From NCBI GenBank assembly GCA_033980235.1, contig CM067072.1, positions 27,248,192 to 27,312,191 on the forward strand: DNA of 64,000 nt. Direction: 5' to 3'. This document shows positions 35,662-54,162 of the stretch, piece after piece (the stretch's first letter is position 1; each line of letters starts with the position of its first letter). Below the pieces are notes generated by a model, which searched no databases, was not told the DNA's origin, and was given only the letters and a program-made list of their open reading frames with translations. The translations under genes were made by a program, and so were the position numbers. The stretch is from Diadema setosum. Its lineage: Eukaryota > Echinodermata > Echinoidea > Diadematoida > Diadematidae.

Positions 35662-38600
35662 TTACAATCTATTTACCCTCTTAACAAGTTTCTCTAACTT
35701 GTTTCCAAATGCCCTAAAGGAGAAATTGTTGATTACTCTGTCTCGCCCCGCCCTCCCTAGTCGATCCCTAAGGTCGGGTTCACGCGCAAACCGCTCCATG
35801 GCACTGGCAAAGCTTGCTGCTGTCGGCTCGCACAGGAATCCCGTTTGCTTGTGCGCTATCGTTTCGAGAGGACCCCCGCTATTGACTGCAATGACTGGCC
35901 GGTTCATGTACATGGCCTCTATTGGCACGATGCCAAAGTGTTCGTTGGATGGCGTGTACAGGAGGCACGTGCAGTTATCCAGCAGTGTCAGCTTCTGGGC
36001 ATCGCTAAATGAACGCAGGAATGTCACATGATCTCCAAGACCATGCTGCTCTGAGAGGGCTACAAGCTCTTCGTAGTGCTCGCGATTCTCGACAACGCGG
36101 TCGTCGTAGCCACCGGCCATCACTAAGTGAACGTTTTGCCATTCGTCATCGGAGAGCTTTGTTTTCAGTTCACCTAAGGAGTAGGGTTTGAGGAAAACAA
36201 TGTGGAAGAAATGTGGGTACACACAATGAGTATCAAAACCAAACTCATCTATAATTCAGTGACAGTTAAGAGTTGAAAATGTCAAAGTGTTGCTTTCTTT
36301 TTAATATAATACTATATTAGTATTTATTGTGTATTCATTCATGGAGACAGAAATTTGATTTATACTGGTAACATACAACGAAAAATACATTTGTACTCGA
36401 AAACAATTATACAAACTTACATACAAACCAAGTCCAATTTTAGATGTCAAATTATATGTAACATGTTCAACAACAATGTGAATTTCTCATTCCGCACCTC
36501 TACTACAAAGGAGACGATACTCACCCATGGCTTCGATCGCTAGACCGAGATTCTTCTTCCTCTCATAGCGATTAATGGACAAGAAAAGAGTCTTCACACC
36601 AGATGGTATGAGGTCACCAGCTGGCTCGATGGTCGCATTAAAGGCTGAGAAGTTGAGTGAAGGATACAATACCTCAGGCTGGACATCGCTCAGGGTTGAG
36701 AATGTCTGCTTGAAAGTCTCAGCTGCAGAAACAAGAAGACAAAAAGGAGAAATAACTAATAAAGATTTCGAAGGTCTTCAATTCTTTTTAATTTTTCACA
36801 TTTTGTGCATTTATTGCATCAACTGTGCATTGTTCCATAAATGCAGCTCCAAGAGAAAACATATGTTTCAGGCAAGCATGAGATGTCACACACTGTTTAT
36901 GTCTTCATACTGAAACATGATCAACTAAGAATACACATAGGTCTCATTATTGCCATTCCATTCACTGCTAGGAAAAGATTCCAAATGTGGTAGCCATGTC
37001 ATCTGCTTATATCATTCTTGAAATGACCAGATGAAACAAACCAATCATCAAAACAATATAGCAGCTCGTAAGTGCATCACAACATTTACATGTCAACAAC
37101 AATTTAACATGTTTTGATATGTTTTGATGGGACCTGTGATAATCCTGCAGGCTTCTTTTTTTTTTCTTTTTCTTTTTTCCATTCACACAGTCTTCACTCA
37201 TTTTTTTATTCTTTTTTTTTCTGTTGGGAGTGAGGTTGATGTTAAGTTGCTACAGCTACCACTTGCAAATATTTCTGTACAGACTTTGCAAAGATTCAGA
37301 AAATTGAAAAACAGAAATTACCCTAGAGTAGTGTTTTTTAAGACTATGCTTGCCTGTGAAATTACTGTTGACCACTATACAGTCTGCCATTCCTGTAGTC
37401 TTTTCCTCCAGCCAGTCAATGGGTGCACGATAGAGCTTTTTCAAGAAGCTTTGTCGTTTTGTAAGCAGCAGGTCAGGAAAGTGGCAGTAGAAGAGTATCT
37501 GAAATGAGGAGGGCAATTGTCAATATTGGAAACGACAGCAGACTTGGAGCTTTTCATATTGAAGCACATGAAGAAACTCACAAAGTGAAATAGTTGAGCT
37601 TTCCACTAAACTGCTCTTTGGTGGATTTTTGCAGAAATTGATCTTTGGTCTACATCACTATATTGACAAGGCAAGCACATATACACTGTACTTGAAAATG
37701 AATAATGAGGATTAATTCGTTAAAAAAGCCTGATACAGTACATTCATTACTGACTTCAGCTTTTTCATATCACTTTTTAACATGGCTTGATTTGGTCTAA
37801 TAATTTGGCAGGTACCTGTAATGTGCAATATTCTTGAGAGATAAATGCATTTATTGCTCAAGAGAATTGTAGACACTAAACATTCAGGAAAACTGGACGT
37901 GATATTATTGTACCTTGGATCGACGAATCTTGAGGAATGGAATGCAGGCGGAGATCTGGTCACAGACGATGACATCATACTGCTCACGACTGAACAGAAT
38001 CAGGTAGAGGGTTACATACACCATGCGCAAGTATGCACAGAGGGCGTAGCAGTAGCCAAATACGCTCCTTGGCAACCAGTCTCCGGCTGTGATGACCTAC
38101 ATGGGGTCAACGGGTGAAGAATGGATTATTAATTCCCATCATAATTAAATGAAGAAAAAGGAAGGCAGCACAAGAGACTAAGTAACACACCTCGATTCAT
38201 ATCAATTAGTGTACCCACATAGTGATTGCAAATCAATGCATGTTTGCAGCAAAACAATATCAGCAAGATTAGTGCACTTGTACAACTGTGTTGTCTACTG
38301 TGAGATTGTGACTGAAGATGACTACCATTTACTTCAGCAAGACCTTCCACTATTATCAGCCTGGTCCCAAAACTGGCTCATGAATTTCAACGTGAAGAAA
38401 TGTGGCATCCTCCCATCAATAACTCGCAAACACACTCCCAGTATCTATCAGTACACACTTTCCAATCATGTGGTTCCCAGGGTCAACGATTACAAGTACC
38501 TAGGTGTGACGGTTACGGCTGACCTTCGGTGGAACAAGCACTGCCAGACCATCAGGTACAAGGCAAACCAAACCTGGGACTCATCCACAGAACAGGGTTC

Positions 38601-40577
38601 GAAATTGGCGATGGTCCGCTGGCCATTGGCCACCCGAAATCACGTCGGACTAGCTAAAATTCGTAAAATTCTGAAGTTACTAGTCCGTCTGGCTAGCCAA
38701 AATATTGCTACAGCGTCAAAATTGATTCTAAGTAGTCCGCCTGGCTAGTTAAAAAAAAAGTTCAGTGCGAACCCTGCAGAACCTTGTCTCCATGTTCTAA
38801 AGAAGTGAAGGCCAGAGCCTACACTGCACTAGTCCGCCAACAACTAGAGTACGCCTCAGCAGTGTGGAATCCATAAACTGTTGCTATATCAACTCACTCG
38901 AGCAAGTACAAAAGTCTGCAGCCCGTTTTGTCCAAGGTGACTACAGACTAACAACATCTTCCACAGCCCTAGTATCAGTACTTGGTTGGGAGAGCCTTCA
39001 CTCTTGCCGCTTTCTTGCACAATACATACTTTTTCACAAAATCCAACATCATCTGGTTGTCATATGTCGTTTCCACCTGATATCATCCCAGCTAACTACA
39101 TTAGTAGGCAAGATTATCAACTCAAATACACAATTCCTAGGTCCACCATTGACTCCCTTAAGTATTCATTCTACCCAAGAGCCATAAGACCATGGAATAG
39201 CCTACCGGGACCCGTAGTAACCACTGCCGACACATTATTCCAAGGAGCTGCTTTACCCATCCTCAGAGCGATGCAGCCTCCTGTTGAATCTGCTACTATG
39301 TACGAGGATCGACGCTGTTTTACTCGCACTGAGCACCTATACTCACATTTTTATTGAATGATAGTGAGACACTTGTACATACACTGAATGACACTTCCTC
39401 ATGACACACAGCTCAAGTTCATCCCAGTAAACTATGCTCTTCATGTAAGAGCTGCTTCAAGGGATTACTGCATCAAAAGCTATCAAGGTACATGACGTGA
39501 AACACCCAGCATGGTGAAATATAAACCAGGGCTTGATGTTCAGCGGTAGCCTGGCATCAAGCCCTGTATTATTAAATCCATCTGAAAGTCTCCGTAATTT
39601 TAATTTTAGTGGGTCCTAAAATATAATGAAGCACTCACTTCATGGTGCGATAAGGTCACCAGAACTTGAAATCACTTGTGACTGTGTGTGTGTGTGTCCT
39701 ATCATTATTATTTATTCATTTTTACCTTGGTATTAAACGTTACCACTACCAACTGCTTAGAATGCAAGCATTTTTCTTCTTTCTTTTTTTTCCTTCACTT
39801 CCTACTGGCCACAATTTACCACTTACATGATGCAAAGTTGTCACCGATTCAATGACAATGCCTCTGAGAAAAAAAAAAAATATATATATATATTACTTAG
39901 TAGGAAACCTAGATTTAAATTAATTTTACTACAAATTAGCATCCACAATCCACTGCCACTGGCGCTGCACTGTTCAACAGTAGATTCTATTAAATTTCAT
40001 AAAGACACAACACATGCTGTTCACAGTTAAATTTATTATAGGGTATATTATAGGGTCTAGGCTATAATTGATTCATTTTCATTATCATTGACCTTTTGCA
40101 CTCTGTTAAGATGCAATGTACTAACTAAAGTGTGCCATCAGCTCAGCGGGAGTTGCCATTGGCATATAACTGTTAAGAGCGGAGCGGTGCTCTTGCCTCT
40201 TGGAATCTACATCTGTATGGTTGATGGATGGTCTGGTTGGTAACTGGATGGGTATGGCATGGGATACGTGCACAGCAATTCAAACTTCCCACAACATTAT
40301 TTACGTGTGGGACTACACATAAGCTAAAGGTGACTCTGTGTCTGACATACAAGCCGGTGTATCGTAGCTTGATAAGTTCTTATTAAAAACTTAGGAGCTG
40401 TTTCCATACCTCCAAAGTGCCATCGCTTGTCTCTTTGAAACAATGCGAAGGGTCGTGATGAGCAGTGTACAGCTTCACTGAATGCCGCCGAGTCTGCAGG
40501 GCTAGTGCGGCGTCGACTATGAGTCGCTCGGCTCCACCTATGCCCAAGTCTGGATGCAAAAAGATCACTCGAACCAT
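35662..40577 (-). CDS. ALG2: ALG2 alpha-1,3/1,6-mannosyltransferase, complete, 5 exons, 401 aa
   Basis: ALG2 adds the second and third mannoses to dolichol-PP-GlcNAc2Man on the cytosolic face of the ER in N-glycan precursor assembly. Exons in transcript order: 40577-40410, 38096-37914, 37498-37354, 36722-36525, 36173-35662 (TAA). The 1206 nt give 401 aa, close to the usual ~416. Visible family blocks are [14 protein letters not shown] at the N-terminus, [54 protein letters not shown] and [15 protein letters not shown] family 4 EX7E motif runs from E309 to E317 (EHFGIVPIE). Exon 3 ends ACAG followed by GCAAGC, a GC donor; all other junctions are GT-AG, and the joined protein [10 protein letters not shown] fits the family. 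Intron 1 contains a CR1-like fragment on the opposite strand. The gene converges on WDR70. Confidence 0.95.
38300..39330 (+). pseudogene. CR1/jockey-like reverse transcriptase remnant, broken by a nested element
   Basis: The first part encodes [17 protein letters not shown] and the [18 protein letters not shown] block. After an inserted element (38593-38776) the homology resumes with [31 protein letters not shown] and RPWNSLPGP, matching the remnant at 16040-17065 block for block. The frame shifts between parts. It lies antisense to ALG2 in its first intron. It is dead as a coding unit. Confidence 0.8.
38593..38776. mobile_element. Short inverted-repeat element inserted in a retrotransposon remnant
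   Basis: CAGGGTTCG at the left and CGAACCCTG at the right are exact inverses. CAGAA lies on both sides (38588-38592 and 38777-38781), consistent with a 5-bp target duplication. The interior has 'gatggtccgctggcc' and 'agtccgcctggcta' typical of the GGGCTCGACACTAA family. Confidence 0.7.
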
Positions 40578-42115
40578 CGCTGATTATTTGGTTTTACAAT
40601 TGTCTTTCAGTTGAGTTACAAATTCTGTTGGTTGCCGAGATATGTCTTCTGACTGTAAGGGAGATTGTCAAACACTGGTCGCTACTTAATCGGTATTCCT
40701 AGCGCATAGCATACACGACAACCTGAAATAACATGTGAGATCCAATGATCGCGATCGAATGTGTTGGGTACTGCACAGCTTTAAATGCTGCAGCTAGATA
40801 GCTGTGTATGTGTGTGTGACGTGAGTACTGTGTGTCATGCTAGCTGCTAGTTTTCTTGCACCATGTGGGGTTTGTGCGCCACCCACCGGGCCAAGGATCT
40901 GCTCCGCGTTGCAGCAGCAGATTCAGCCTCGCCTAGCGCCTACGTGTCGATGTAATCGATGCTGTATTTTACAATCAGCTGATGCCCGGCGCGACCAGCC
41001 ACCCGAACAGGTCGGAACAGGATGATGTAATCCCGGTTACAAGTGATACTGACTGGGGCAAAATCAAAGCAAAACGAAACAGTCAGAATAGAGATCGCTA
41101 ACGTCAACAAAAGTGTGTGGTGAAGTATAAAACATTATGTTATTAAAAAAACAAATTAATCAAGGGGTATTCATAGCATATCTGCATGAATGTTTTTGGG
41201 TGTAGGGATACCTAAGTGGGTAGGATGAAGAATGGATGGCAGTACACTCCATATTGCATTGCCTCAACAACCAAAATAAATTTATTTTTCTGACGCAACT
41301 AGAGATAGGTCTTTCTTCCAAAACACTTCTTTACTGGCAATGTAATTCTATAAAAGCAATTCATGACATCCTTCAATTTGCCACTTGCTCAAATCATGAA
41401 AGGATCCATTTACAAAATATATAGTCCTATGTAGGCCTATAACAGGAAATGAGGTTTTTATTTTATTTATACAAAGACGAAAGTCAACTGTTCCAATGTA
41501 AACTTAAAATTGTAAAATGTAAATGCACATACACACCATCTCTCTCCCTCCTCTCCCTCTCTTTCTCTCCCATCTGTATATCTCTCTTTTTTGCCTTTAT
41601 ATCTTTTCTCTGTGTATGTATGCTCTATCTCTGCATCTGTATAATACATTTGAAACATACAAGTTATATATCTCTTTCTATGTATATGTATCTCTCGATC
41701 TCTCTCGATCTCCATAAAACCATCACCTATATCAATACTGTTGTATATGTACACATTTTTAGTACCAGTAAATGCAATGCCAGAGAGAGGGTATTACATC
41801 ATGGCTTTTATTTTTCTTTACTGAAATACAAGACAGAAACATTTCAAAATGTAATGTCATCATTTATAAACACACAGCACAAACTTAAAATATCATCATT
41901 CAATCATCTGGGTGCATTGTGTAGCCACCACACAAAACAATAGGCCACAAACCCTAAAACATGTACAATTTAATTCACACTGCACATTCCGGCAACTAGT
42001 GTTTGTGCACCAATCAAGTCTGCATGACATTCACAGAGCAGAAGACAAATGATTATTTGTTAACCTATTCACTCATCTACATGAAGTCCCATTCATCTAT
42101 CTACTTCCTTATTCA

Positions 42116-42278
42116 AGCTGACCTCGCAAAAGTCGAATTATCGCCAAAGTCAAAGGTCTTTTGAAGTCCTCTTCTCTTTATTTTCTACTGATTTTAATCC
42201 CTCATAAGTCAAATTTTCTCCATAAGTCAAAGTTATTTCTTCAGTCCATATATAGATTAGACTTAGGCGAGGTTGACA
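42116..42278. mobile_element. Non-autonomous element, same family as 63475-63667 in opposite orientation
   Basis: The reverse strand reads TCAACCTCGCCTAAGTC... and carries 'ggactgaagaaat', 'gagaaaatttgactt' and 'gagggattaaaatca', all shared with 63475-63667. The ends are inverted repeats. It is pogo-like in style (GACTT/AAGTC words, TA flank). Confidence 0.65.
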
Positions 42279-43093
42279 TATTATTTATTAATTAATACAT
42301 CCATCCATCCATTCTTCCTCCAACCTATCTAATTTCATCCAGGAAGTGGAGCTACTCAGTATAAAGCCAAGGAGAGCAGCTGCGGAACACCCATCTCCAT
42401 AGTGTACAAGTCATTCTATGTGACTCACTGATACTCAGATAGTGGGGCCTTATGGAAGCATTTTTTCCTGCATAGTGAACAGGAAAAATCAACCTAATGA
42501 GACAAGTTGCCAGTGTACATAATGGAGTTGGTGAAACACAAGATGCACAGTATAGGCACAGTTTGAAGGAAAATCCCAAGACTTTTACAAATGTTGTGAC
42601 AGCAAGGATGGCATCAAATTAACACTGTGATTGCCACTAAGACATCCAGCCGCCAGCACGTAATCTTACCAAAACTTAAATGCAATAACCAGCTTGGTTA
42701 TGGGACGATCAATATTACTTTGCTTGCACAGAAAAAGTTCAATCCTTTCAAACACCAAAATGCTAATGCACAGGATTACTTATTCAACTCGTAGCAACAA
42801 ATTATTTTTCATCTCTTTTTCTGGTACATACCATGCAGGCTGATGCAATCCTGGTCATGTCAAAAGCAGAGCTTATTATACATTGTACAAGTAAAGTTTG
42901 TCAAATTTTGCACATCATATGCACACACAAACTGAGGTGTTTTGAACAGTCATCCATGTACTAGAGGGCTGGTTGACGTTTAAAATGATGATACCATATT
43001 GTTGAGACCATACTTTTCTTCATTCTCAAAAACTGTGCAGTACTGATTTTGTCATCATACACAAGAATTATGTTATTACCTCTGTCTGCATAA

Positions 43094-43437
43094 ACAGGGC
43101 CGGCGGAACCGGGGCGGGGGGCTCAGACACCCCCCCCCGCACACTTTTTTTTTTTTGCACCATACAAAGGAATACATAAGGTGTCACCACTTTGGCCTCC
43201 CCCCACTTTTTTTTCCCCCTGGAAGTGCTTACGTGGCACTAAACAGAAAAGGATAGAAACCTTGAAGTGTGAGCGCGGTAAGGCTTTGTTTTTTGCACTG
43301 AAGACCTTTTTTTTTTTTTTGCTTGTCTAGTTGCGCTGAAGGCATTTCTTTTTCTTTTTCTTTTTTTTCTGCTTGTAAGTACATGAAACCCGGAAATGGC
43401 CCCCCCCCCCCCTTTTGAAAACGTTCCGCCGGCGGTG
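43094..43437. mobile_element. Inverted-repeat element with GGCCGGCGGAAC termini
   Basis: AGGGCCGGCGGAACCG at the left and the inverse CGTTCCGCCGGCGG at the right. The interior is dominated by C, G and T homopolymers. No coding capacity. Confidence 0.55.
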
Positions 43438-45461
43438 ATAAAAACTAGTTGATTTCATTAACACATAAAAGATATTTACATACATTTGACTTGAGAAATT
43501 ATGCAGAGATAAAAAATATAATATATCACTTTTACTGGCAATTTAATACATTTTGTGCGCATACATTGTCAAGAGTTTGAACAATTTCACATTCACCATC
43601 AATTGCACAAAACCTGCACCAATTTTAATCCCTCTCTATTTCACAGACAACTTGAGACTTAAAATGTCAGATGCAATATAAAAGTTACCACAAACAGTGC
43701 CACAGTGTGCCTCACACTTGTCGACCAAAGTATTCACAAATTACAAAAACTCTTTTCAACATTATCTATTTGTACAAAGAACTCCATTTCTGGACAAGTA
43801 TGACTTGAAGGTTGATTAGTACAGTTGTCAGGATGACATGTCTATCTATCATGGTTTTGTGTGGTTTAATTATTCAAGCCTTCTCTCTGCATCCTCTTTC
43901 TCTTTTTTTTTTTTTCTTTATGTGTGTGTGTGCAGCTGATGTAGAAAATTGATACTGGTTTAATTTGGCCTTAAACTCTAAATTCAATCCCAGGTTTGCT
44001 TTGAGTGCAGATTGGCACAGAAAATCTATAGCACTCAAACACACTGTCCAAAATAACTGACATGGGAAGGGTGAAGCAAATCCCAATTTAGCCTAAGGAA
44101 AAGACATTTAAGTTATTGCTATCTCACTGTTGTGAATGTGGCATTGTCTGGGAAGAACTCACAAAAGTATATTTAGCACAAGAATTTGACATTACCCCGA
44201 CTTTATATGCAGACTTCCAAGACACCTTGAGATACATGATCATTCTACATACCTTGTACCACTTGTTATCTTTGCTCTATCTTCTATGGCAAAAGGAAAC
44301 AAGTTTGAATCCGAAATGTAAGCTATGACGTTACACATCTACATTTACGTCAGTTATGTTTCAAAATTGGACTTAGTATGCTCTATCTGGATACCAAGCT
44401 TTGAGCACACACACAATGTACTAATTACTAGACGTCTAAGTCAAGAAATCAAAAATTACACTGATGTTAATACAATTAACGAAAAACAGATGTTGCATTG
44501 TTTGTTTTTATAACTTACTTCCTTTTGCCAAAGTAGGGCAGGTTATTCAAATTTTGATATCTTATATGCTTGAAGAGAATACAGCATAATTGATACACTT
44601 TGTAGTTCGTACAGACACTTGTCAAAAGGAGCTGGTAATAAGCCTCGAAATATATTTAGTTAAGTTATCGTCCCTAATATCTATATCTACTCTATCTTAT
44701 TTGTCATCGCATATGTTCCATTTTTTGTTTGAAATTTTGAAAGAACACTAAAGCCAATGTGAAAAAAGGTGAATTTGATGACAGCTCATAAATGATAATG
44801 GAATACAAATACACAACATTTAAAAACAACATGGTTTAGTCCCAAAGATCAATATCTTTTCCTATTAATTAGAATCTAATGAGGTATTTTCACAACTCCT
44901 TCTAGACAACACATAATATGCAAATAACAGAGAAATAACAAAATAATCCTTTTTTTTTATCACAAAAACAAAATCTGATGCAAATGCTTTGTTAACTGTA
45001 GTATCATGCTGCAAGAGAAATATTTAAGAAAACAATCACATCAATGTTACATTAATAATATCTAAGTGGCATTCACAAACTCCACCAGAACCACTTTGCT
45101 TCAAATATAGGATTCTTTTTATGTTTTAAAGATAAAACTTTGAGGAAATACAGCATACAGCCATACAGCCACATCCATATCATATTGCACAAAGTTGTCA
45201 AATGTTGAGCTTTAAAAATACACACAAGTTACGAAGAAACATACAGTGTAGTTGTCATTATATCAATCCCCTGGTGCCACAAACTACTACGATTGGTCAA
45301 TCATTGATAATAACAAAATGTATCTTGTAAGCTGTAACTGTACATGCCTCAAATTTTGCAAGCACAAGTGTATACCTTATTCAGAATTGGGACTTTTAGG
45401 ACAATTTCACATAGGGTTTATATTCACTTTTAACAACCACAGAAACAGATTGAGAAATAAG

Positions 45462-45620
<159 letters not shown>

Positions 45621-45771
45621 CCAGGAGGAAAGCTATGGATTTCCCACCTTGGAACTGCTATATGGGGCATTTGTGTTACAAGTAGGAATATTTTTGTAAG
45701 TTGTTGATTTTGCAAATATCTGTCATTTTGCAAAATTTGGGAAAATAAAAACAGTGCGAAATATAAAATTC

Positions 45772-46020
45772 ATCGCTGGGGTGACAAGACCTCATATCTA
45801 CAAAATGTCAAATGTTCAGGAGAGCCAAAAACATGGTGGCTACACACTATACCGAATGGGATAGCCTTTCCTTTGACATGCCGTGGTGGCTTCATTTTTG
45901 GAGTAAGACAATTGGGATTTGGACAGGACATCACTTATCCCATTATTTGACCATTAATCAAAAAAAAGTCATTTTCACCAAAATTGCAGATACAAGGTCT
46001 TGTCACCCCAGTGACGATAT
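45772..46020. mobile_element. Short inverted-repeat element (family with 1806-2073)
   Basis: ATCGCTGGGGTGACAAGACC at the left and GGTCTTGTCACCCCAGTGAC at the right are inverted repeats with a 3-base gap in one arm. The interior is closely related to 1806-2073. Confidence 0.7.
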
Positions 46021-48052
46021 TGCTAATACTTTCTCATAAAAATTTGTAATAGCTACAGGGGAGGACAAGGCAAACGTATGCTGGAGGCTGAAAGACCTTC
46101 CGTTGAAGAAAAAAAAACTAACAATTCTGTGCATTTCTCACAATTATACTGTTAGGGACTATTCTAGCGAAGCATAACACACATCAACATCAGTTTGAGG
46201 TGGATTTCTTCAAAGTATGGATAAATTAAGATGGAATCAGCTTTTCCCATCAACTTTAATCATGGTGAATACTCTGTGAAACTGATTGTCCCAGATGATG
46301 TTCTGTGTTAGTATTGGACTTATGCTCCACATAATAAATAATTGAATAACAGGATAGCCCAGGCTTTTCTTTGGTGTCTAAAATTTGACTTTGAGTGACG
46401 TTCACAACAGCAACACCTTTCAGAGGAACCATGAGAGGTGCTTTTTAAGATCATGTTGTGTTGCAAAGATTGTCACACATACTTATGTTTATTGCATATC
46501 ATAATGTTGTTCTTTGTGCATAAGGTGACAAACCCATGGAAAAAAAACAAACAATATTTCTGACAAAAGTACCTCGTGTGTAAATCATAAAGATTTAACG
46601 ATACAAATAAATGTCAGATTATGCAAGCAGAGTGCATTAAGATATCATTTCATGACGAACTGTAGCTATCGATTTGACTTAAGTATATTATCACAGATTC
46701 CCTCCCATGTTGAAGACTCATTGATCTACATACACAACCAACTAATTCTTACAATTACACAACAAATATACATTCAATCTATTTCATCTAGTACATGTAC
46801 TTGCATATTGTTGAGTTATCTTTAATACCAACCACGAGCTTTAGATCTGTGATGTGAACGCTAAGACGATGCCTCCTCGAGGGTTGGGCAATGGAAATAG
46901 CTTTCTCCCGCATGTGCAGAGCACTATTTTTTGTCTAATTGCATCATCTTAACGTTCATGTACCATATCTAAAGCTCGCCAGTGTATCATACCACTGTAT
47001 ACCATACTTGTGGCATGTTAAAACCAGCTGCTACATCAATATTTTCTGTTTCCAACATCTCTTCATACCCAATGCTGCTTTGCATACAGGTTGTTCCACA
47101 TATTATCTGGTATGAGTTCAAAACAACATAAAAGTTGATGAATGCTTTACTAATAAGGATCCTGAAGGCTTCTCACTTGGCAAATAGATAAAGTTTCAAA
47201 ACACCCTTAGAAACCATGATGTTGTAAAACAGGGTTTTCTTGTGTCCGAGAACTATAAGAATTAGTTTTTGTAATCATGTTCTTTAGACTAGACTTGGCA
47301 AATTATGGCCCATAGATTTTTTTCACTGATTGATTGTTTTCCAATATCAATGCAGGCATATACCACCTTAACAGCTTTACCTCTGTCAAACAGTGCAGAA
47401 GGCAGAACTTAGTACCTTGACAATTCTGCTCGATTTCAACAAACAAAGCGTATACTTCTTACAGTATACATACACGGTACTTTTTTTTGCACACTATTTT
47501 TACATGACTGTGTTCGAAGAGCTGTATTACTCACTGGCTTGCCATAGTTTGCGGCCTGTGAGAACAGACGATATCTGTAAAAAATGATTCCAAAATGCCA
47601 TGCAAGAACGGAGTGATGCGCGAGATCCCATGGCCATGTGAAAAGCCTTCTCACTCACCATTCTATTAATCTTATCAACAGATACCCTGATTGTTCCAGC
47701 TAAATCTCCCTTGTGCCAAACTTCATAAACGCATACATCTTCATTGCCGGTCAATCCACATTGCTAATCTGTTGGGGAGAAAAAAAATAACAAAGACCCA
47801 GCTTTTAATGCCAACAGAGAAAAGGTGGCACGTCGGTTAAAAAACAAAAACAAAACAAAAGCACACAATCCTTGCAAACTTTCTTCACCCTACAGCACAG
47901 ATCACCAATGGGACTGCATGTACCAATACATCCCAACCCACCACGCATTGGGGTGCCCAGCACCCTCATCCCTCTGACATGGCAGAGTAGTCTGGTATTC
48001 ACATCAGTGCTGGAAGCCCGCTTCACGTAAGGGAGTTTTAACTTGCGCTGTG

Positions 48053-52769
<4,717 letters not shown>

Positions 52770-53358
52770 ATTGTTTCCACTAATTAGCCTTTATTCAGTC
52801 GTGGTATGGTATGGCCTACTTCTATTCTTCTTCTTCCAGTAAAGTACAGACCGCCGTTGGCGTATTATCGTACTTTTTATTTAGAGCCATACTAGTATAG
52901 GAAATTGTTTTGAGGGGGTGGGGGAACAGTTGTCTAAAATTGTATTTTTCTTGAACTTTAAATGATCCAAAGGAATGGCTTCATAGAAAGGAAATATCTG
53001 AATCTTTGCCATCAAAAGAGAGTTAGCTGACGTTGTTTAGAAACCGACCAGGGACAGAATGGTGATGGCGAGTTTACAAACCGACAGATGGCGCTAGAGC
53101 TCTTGGAAAGTAACCGTTCTCTACTACGGATTTAGAGATCAGTGATTGTTTATATTTATTAGGCCTACTGTTCGGGACAACGGAGTTCTGGGAAAGACAG
53201 TGGCGTACCGTGGGTCAAGACATTGGGGGGGGGGGGGGGGGGCACCTCATGGCAGCAACATCAGAATTGCATAACGGTATGAATAAATGCGAGCGAGCTT
53301 GAAAATTTTGACATTTTACAGTCCCCAAACTGCCGTTTGTAGCTATACTTGAAATTAA

Positions 53359-53916
53359 AGGGAAGGTAAACCCAAAGAACAATGTGGATTGAGTGAAAGC
53401 AGCAACTTTAGTAGAACACATCAGTGAAAATTTGAGGAAAATCGGACAATCGATGCAAAAGTTATGAATTTTTAAAGTTTTGGAGTTGGAACCGCTGGGT
53501 GAGGAGACTACTAGAGGATATAACGTATGAGTGGACAACAATACAAAGAAAATATAAAGGAAATTCAACAAAAATTCACTTTTCTAGAATCATGAAAGAG
53601 CAATGGACCAACCGCTTTCAGAAAGCAGGGGGAATAATTGCTACCCTTAACATATGTCAATATCAAGTTGATGGAATTTGTAATTTTCATGAAAAATGGA
53701 TTTTTGCAGAATTTTCTTTATATTTTCTTGGTATTGTTGTCCACTCATACGTCATAACCTCTAGTAGTCTCCTCACCCAGCGGTTCCAACATCAAAACTT
53801 TAAAAATTCATAACTTTTGCATCGATTGTCCGATTTTCTTCAAACTTTCACTGATGTGTTCTACTTATGTTGCTGCTTTCACTCAATCCACATTGCTCTT
53901 GGGGTTTATCTTCCCT
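53359..53916. mobile_element. 558-bp fold-back element flanked by TTAA, inside the tandem array
   Basis: AGGGAAGGTAAACCC at the left and GGTTTATCTTCCCT at the right, both bordered by TTAA (53355-53358, 53917-53920). The arms pair over about 200 bases each ('ggaaccgctgggtgaggaga' against its inverse). It is nearly the same length and layout as 26424-26982. Confidence 0.75.
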
Positions 53917-54162
53917 TTAAGGGCGTTGCACGGGGCGCAACTGCTGGCAGTTGCTGGCAGTATAACATGAATGGCATAACGATTAAATGCGAGCGAGCGA
54001 AGCGAGCGAGCTTGAAAATTTTTTCATTTTACAGTCCCAAAACTGCCGTTTGTAGCTATATGCATTCGCTTTGGAAATTATTGGGAGGGGGCGCACCGGG
54101 CGCAACTGCTGGCAATTACTAGTACTGACAGCAACATCAGGAGAATTGCATAACGCCATTAA

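Noticed and set aside
35555..36031. 158-codon open frame on the plus strand
   Set aside because: It is the antisense of ALG2 exon 5, whose minus-strand reading carries the glycosyltransferase motifs.
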